This document shows, one piece after another, positions 61,479-64,000 of a stretch of 64,000 bases of DNA (position 1 is the stretch's first letter; each line of letters starts with the position of its first letter). Location of the stretch: assembly GCA_032055545.1 (NCBI GenBank), contig DAMBQR010000002.1:1-64000 (forward strand). Reading direction: 5' to 3'. The position numbers and the translations under genes are program-made. The DNA comes from Pseudescherichia sp032055545 (GTDB lineage Bacteria > Pseudomonadota > Gammaproteobacteria > Enterobacterales > Enterobacteriaceae). Under the pieces are notes generated by a model, which was not told the DNA's origin, did no database searches, and saw only the letters and a list, made by a program, of their open reading frames with translations.

Positions 61479-63989
61479 ATGATAAAGCGTTCCCGTCTGG
61501 AAAAACCCTTTGTTAGCGTTGTGACGCCGACCTGGCAGCGCGCCGCCTTTTTACCCTGGCTGCTCTATATGTTTCGCTATCAGGACTACCCGGCAGAGCG
61601 GCGAGAGCTGATTATTCTGGATGACTCACCCACCAGCAGCCTGGCGATGGTTAATGCGTTGACCCGTAACCAGCCAGAGCGCGACCACATCCGCTATGTT
61701 CATCACCCTGAACGGCTAAAGCTTGGCAAAAAGCGCAATATGCTTAACGCGCTGGCCAGGGGGGAGTACATCGTCTGTATGGATGACGACGACTTCTATC
61801 CTGCCGATAAGCTCTCATACACTATTGAGATGATGCAGCGTCACGGGGCGCTGATCTCCGGCTCTGACCAGATCCCCGTCTGGTATAGCCACATCGATCG
61901 GGTGTTTAAAACCCGTCGTTTCGGCAAGCAGCATATCCTGAACGGTACCTTCTGCTATCACCGTAACTACCTGAAGAAACACCGCTACGACGATGAGTGC
62001 CAGCTCGGCGAGGAGCAGGCGTTTACCAATAACTTTACCGTGAGGCCGTTGCAGCTGCCCGGCGAGCGCACCATCCTGTGCGTATCCCATAGCGATAACA
62101 CCTTTGATAAAGAGTTCGTGCTCGGCAGCTGTGAACCCATCGCGGCCTCTCTGTCCACATTCGTTAGCGATCCTGTGCTGCTCGCCTGGTACCAGCGCCT
62201 GCACAACGGTACCGGCCAACAGCCTATTCAGTGGCAGCATGTGGAAAAGGTACTGGTTATTAATCTGGACAGACGCCCCGACAGATGGCAGCAGATGCAG
62301 CAGACGCTACGCCAGCTGGGGATGCCGGAAGCGCGTGCGATCCGGCTCAGCGCCTGCGAGCATGAGAACGGCGCGCTGGGCCGCACCCTCTCCCATCTGC
62401 GGGCGCTAACCCTGGCCCAGCAGCAGGGCTGGCGTAACTGTCTGATACTGGAGGATGATGCCCTGCTGCTCACCCAGGCGAAGTACGTTACCGCCCTCAA
62501 CCGGCTGCTCGCCGCGTTAGATCACCTTCCCTGGGAGGTGGTTCTGCTTGGCGCACAGGTGAATAACGGTCAGCCGCTAAAGAGCCTGCCGGGGCTGATC
62601 CACGCCGTCGATGGTGAAAAAGTGTGTGCTTACCTGGTCAATGCCTCCAGCTACCCGGCGCTGATCCAGCAGATGGAGAGCGATCCGGCCAGCCTGCTGG
62701 AGCTACGCTGGCGCCCTCTGCAGGCGCGGGGAAAATGGCTCGCCTTCTACCCCTGCATCAGCTATCAGCGGCCAGGCTTCAGCGATATCGAGCAGCAGGA
62801 GACCGACCACATCCGGTTCTATTTCAGCAAAATGACCCTTAGCCACAGGCAAGAACAGCAGCGCCAGGCGCAGCAGCCGATAGCTAACCAGTTCGCTACT
62901 ACAGTAGGGTTTTATCTGGAGACGGCCTTCCACTATCAGCTCTATCAGCCGATACTGCACTGGCTGCTGGAGGCGGGCTACCGCTGCGACCTGCTGATTA
63001 GCGACGCGGTACCGAAAGCGCTGAAGATGGAGATGAGCCAGCTGCTGGCCGAGATTAATGACCCCAGGCTAAGCGGCTCGCGCCTCAGCGAGGCCAGGAA
63101 TCGCAGGCAGCGCTACGGCTGCTTAGTGAGTCCTTACTATACGCCTGCGCTCAATGGTCTTGCCCGGGTGCAGATCCGCGCCATGTACGGGCTGACAAAA
63201 ACGTCATGGAACCATGCCTGGTGGAATGCCTTTTACCACCACATACTCTGCTATAGCCACTACAGTCAGCAGGCGCTGAATATTAACGGCAACGCAACGA
63301 TAGTAGGTAACCCTCGTTTTGATAAGTGGCATCGCCAGCAGGTGGATCTCTCGGCGCTGGCGTCGCTAAAGCTGGATGCTAAAAAACCAACGTTGCTCTA
63401 TGCCCCCACCTTTGACGATCTGAGTTCGATTCCCGCCTGGGCTGCCCCGCTGTCACGCCTGAGCCGGGAGTACAACCTGATCATCAAACTGCATCAGGGT
63501 ACCCAGCATCGTCCGGAAGAGGCTGCCATGCTGGCCGAGGTCCGGCGTCATTTTAAAACGTGCGTAACCCGTCACGATATGTCGCTGCCGCTGCTGCATC
63601 TGGCTGACTATGTCCTGACGGATAGCAGCGGGTTTATTTTCGATGCCGTTCACGCCGGCAAACGAACAATCCTGTTGGAGTGGGAGGGGATGGCGGCGCC
63701 GCTGGAGAACAACAGAATGTTCAGTACGTCCTCCAGTCCGGAACAGCTGATCCGTACTGCGCTCCCGGTAGTGCGTGATATGGCTCAACTACGCCACTGC
63801 CTGGCGGCGGACTATGACTGGCAGCGCATAGAGGAGGAGATGCACGCGGTTCGTCACCACTACTGCGATGCTTTCCAGGATGGCCTGGCTGGCAAGCGGG
63901 CGGCGGAGCTGATTATGCGTGCGCTGGACAGACCGGTTGATGCACAGGCCAATACGCTGCTGCATAGTCTACAGAGTAAGCTGTTTTAA
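61479..63989 (+). CDS. Three-domain transferase: GT2 + GT25 + CDP-glycerol glycerophosphotransferase-like
   Basis: Not a named gene to my knowledge. The 836-residue cytoplasmic protein has three parts. Residues about 9-230 are a GT-A family 2 domain (FVSVVTPTWQRAAFLPWLL, LDDS at 47-50, CMDDDDFY at 100-107). About 256-430 are a family 25 (LPS-type) domain (VLVINLDRRPDRW, SHLRAL, LILEDDALL at 322-330). About 475-820 resemble TagB/TagF glycerophosphotransferases (LLYAPTFDD, IIKLHQGT at 668-675, LTDSSGFIFDAVHAGKRT at 713-730). Where TagF has a catalytic His-Gly there is Tyr-Gly (570-571). It lies 27 bp after flgN, likely in its operon, so flagellin or surface-glycan modification is inferred. Confidence 0.8.
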   Translation: MIKRSRLEKPFVSVVTPTWQRAAFLPWLLYMFRYQDYPAERRELIILDDSPTSSLAMVNALTRNQPERDHIRYVHHPERLKLGKKRNMLNALARGEYIVCMDDDDFYPADKLSYTIEMMQRHGALISGSDQIPVWYSHIDRVFKTRRFGKQHILNGTFCYHRNYLKKHRYDDECQLGEEQAFTNNFTVRPLQLPGERTILCVSHSDNTFDKEFVLGSCEPIAASLSTFVSDPVLLAWYQRLHNGTGQQPIQWQHVEKVLVINLDRRPDRWQQMQQTLRQLGMPEARAIRLSACEHENGALGRTLSHLRALTLAQQQGWRNCLILEDDALLLTQAKYVTALNRLLAALDHLPWEVVLLGAQVNNGQPLKSLPGLIHAVDGEKVCAYLVNASSYPALIQQMESDPASLLELRWRPLQARGKWLAFYPCISYQRPGFSDIEQQETDHIRFYFSKMTLSHRQEQQRQAQQPIANQFATTVGFYLETAFHYQLYQPILHWLLEAGYRCDLLISDAVPKALKMEMSQLLAEINDPRLSGSRLSEARNRRQRYGCLVSPYYTPALNGLARVQIRAMYGLTKTSWNHAWWNAFYHHILCYSHYSQQALNINGNATIVGNPRFDKWHRQQVDLSALASLKLDAKKPTLLYAPTFDDLSSIPAWAAPLSRLSREYNLIIKLHQGTQHRPEEAAMLAEVRRHFKTCVTRHDMSLPLLHLADYVLTDSSGFIFDAVHAGKRTILLEWEGMAAPLENNRMFSTSSSPEQLIRTALPVVRDMAQLRHCLAADYDWQRIEEEMHAVRHHYCDAFQDGLAGKRAAELIMRALDRPVDAQANTLLHSLQSKLF

Positions 63990-64000
63990 ACAGGGCCGGG

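Overview
The window is chromosomal DNA of a member of the Enterobacteriaceae. From cspE to fepA the gene order follows the E. coli chromosome (cspE, dcuC, rna, ybdR, ahpF, ahpC, ybdO-like, ybdL, hcxA/ybdH, ybdD, cstA, entH-A-B-E-C, fepB, entS, fepDGC, fepE, entF, ybdZ, fes, fepA). The proteins resemble E. coli and Klebsiella/Enterobacter sequences closely, and enterobacterial REP/BIME repeats lie between genes. No rRNA, tRNA, IS element, prophage or CRISPR array was found. One 100-N assembly gap (29226-29325) lies inside a BIME array.

Layout. (1) 1-6961: REP repeats, cspE, then a Cus/Czc-type copper/silver efflux operon (secreted Cys/His/Met protein, outer-membrane channel, CusB, CusA) where E. 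coli has pagP. (2) 6962-14226: dcuC, RNase I, ybdR, the alkyl hydroperoxide reductase genes ahpF and ahpC with an OxyR-like operator, and a LysR regulator. (3) 14241-26576: a methionine-salvage block inserted between ybdL and hcxA. It holds mtnBCD, mtnA, mtnK, an LVIVD-repeat protein and a three-gene sugar-type ABC importer. Tandem MetJ-like boxes lie in all three divergent intergenic regions, which suggests that the importer brings in methylthioribose or a related compound. An SDR pseudogene with an internal deletion follows. (4) 26577-48599: ybdD-cstA and the complete enterobactin synthesis, export, uptake and hydrolysis locus with three Fur-box regions, but without entD, which normally follows fepA.

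(5) 48600-64000: in the entD position the sequence enters a flagellar locus of the lateral (Flag-2) type. A short AT-rich stretch carries a membrane-bound CadC/ToxR-like regulator (LafZ-like) overlapping a small secreted protein, an arrangement like toxR-toxS. Then come a LafW-like protein and flgL-K-J-I-H-G-F-E-D-C-B as one long operon, with a perfect sigma-54 -24/-12 promoter in front of flgB. flgA, flgM and flgN diverge, with a good sigma-28 promoter before flgM. Directly behind flgN is an 836-residue protein that joins a GT2 glycosyltransferase, a GT25 glycosyltransferase and a CDP-glycerol glycerophosphotransferase-like domain. Its place in the class-3 flagellar operon points to surface or flagellin modification. 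Flagellin, motor, export and sigma genes are not in the window. The reading frame of flgN appears to be shifted near its end. The cluster therefore either continues to the right with a slightly damaged chaperone, or is beginning to decay.
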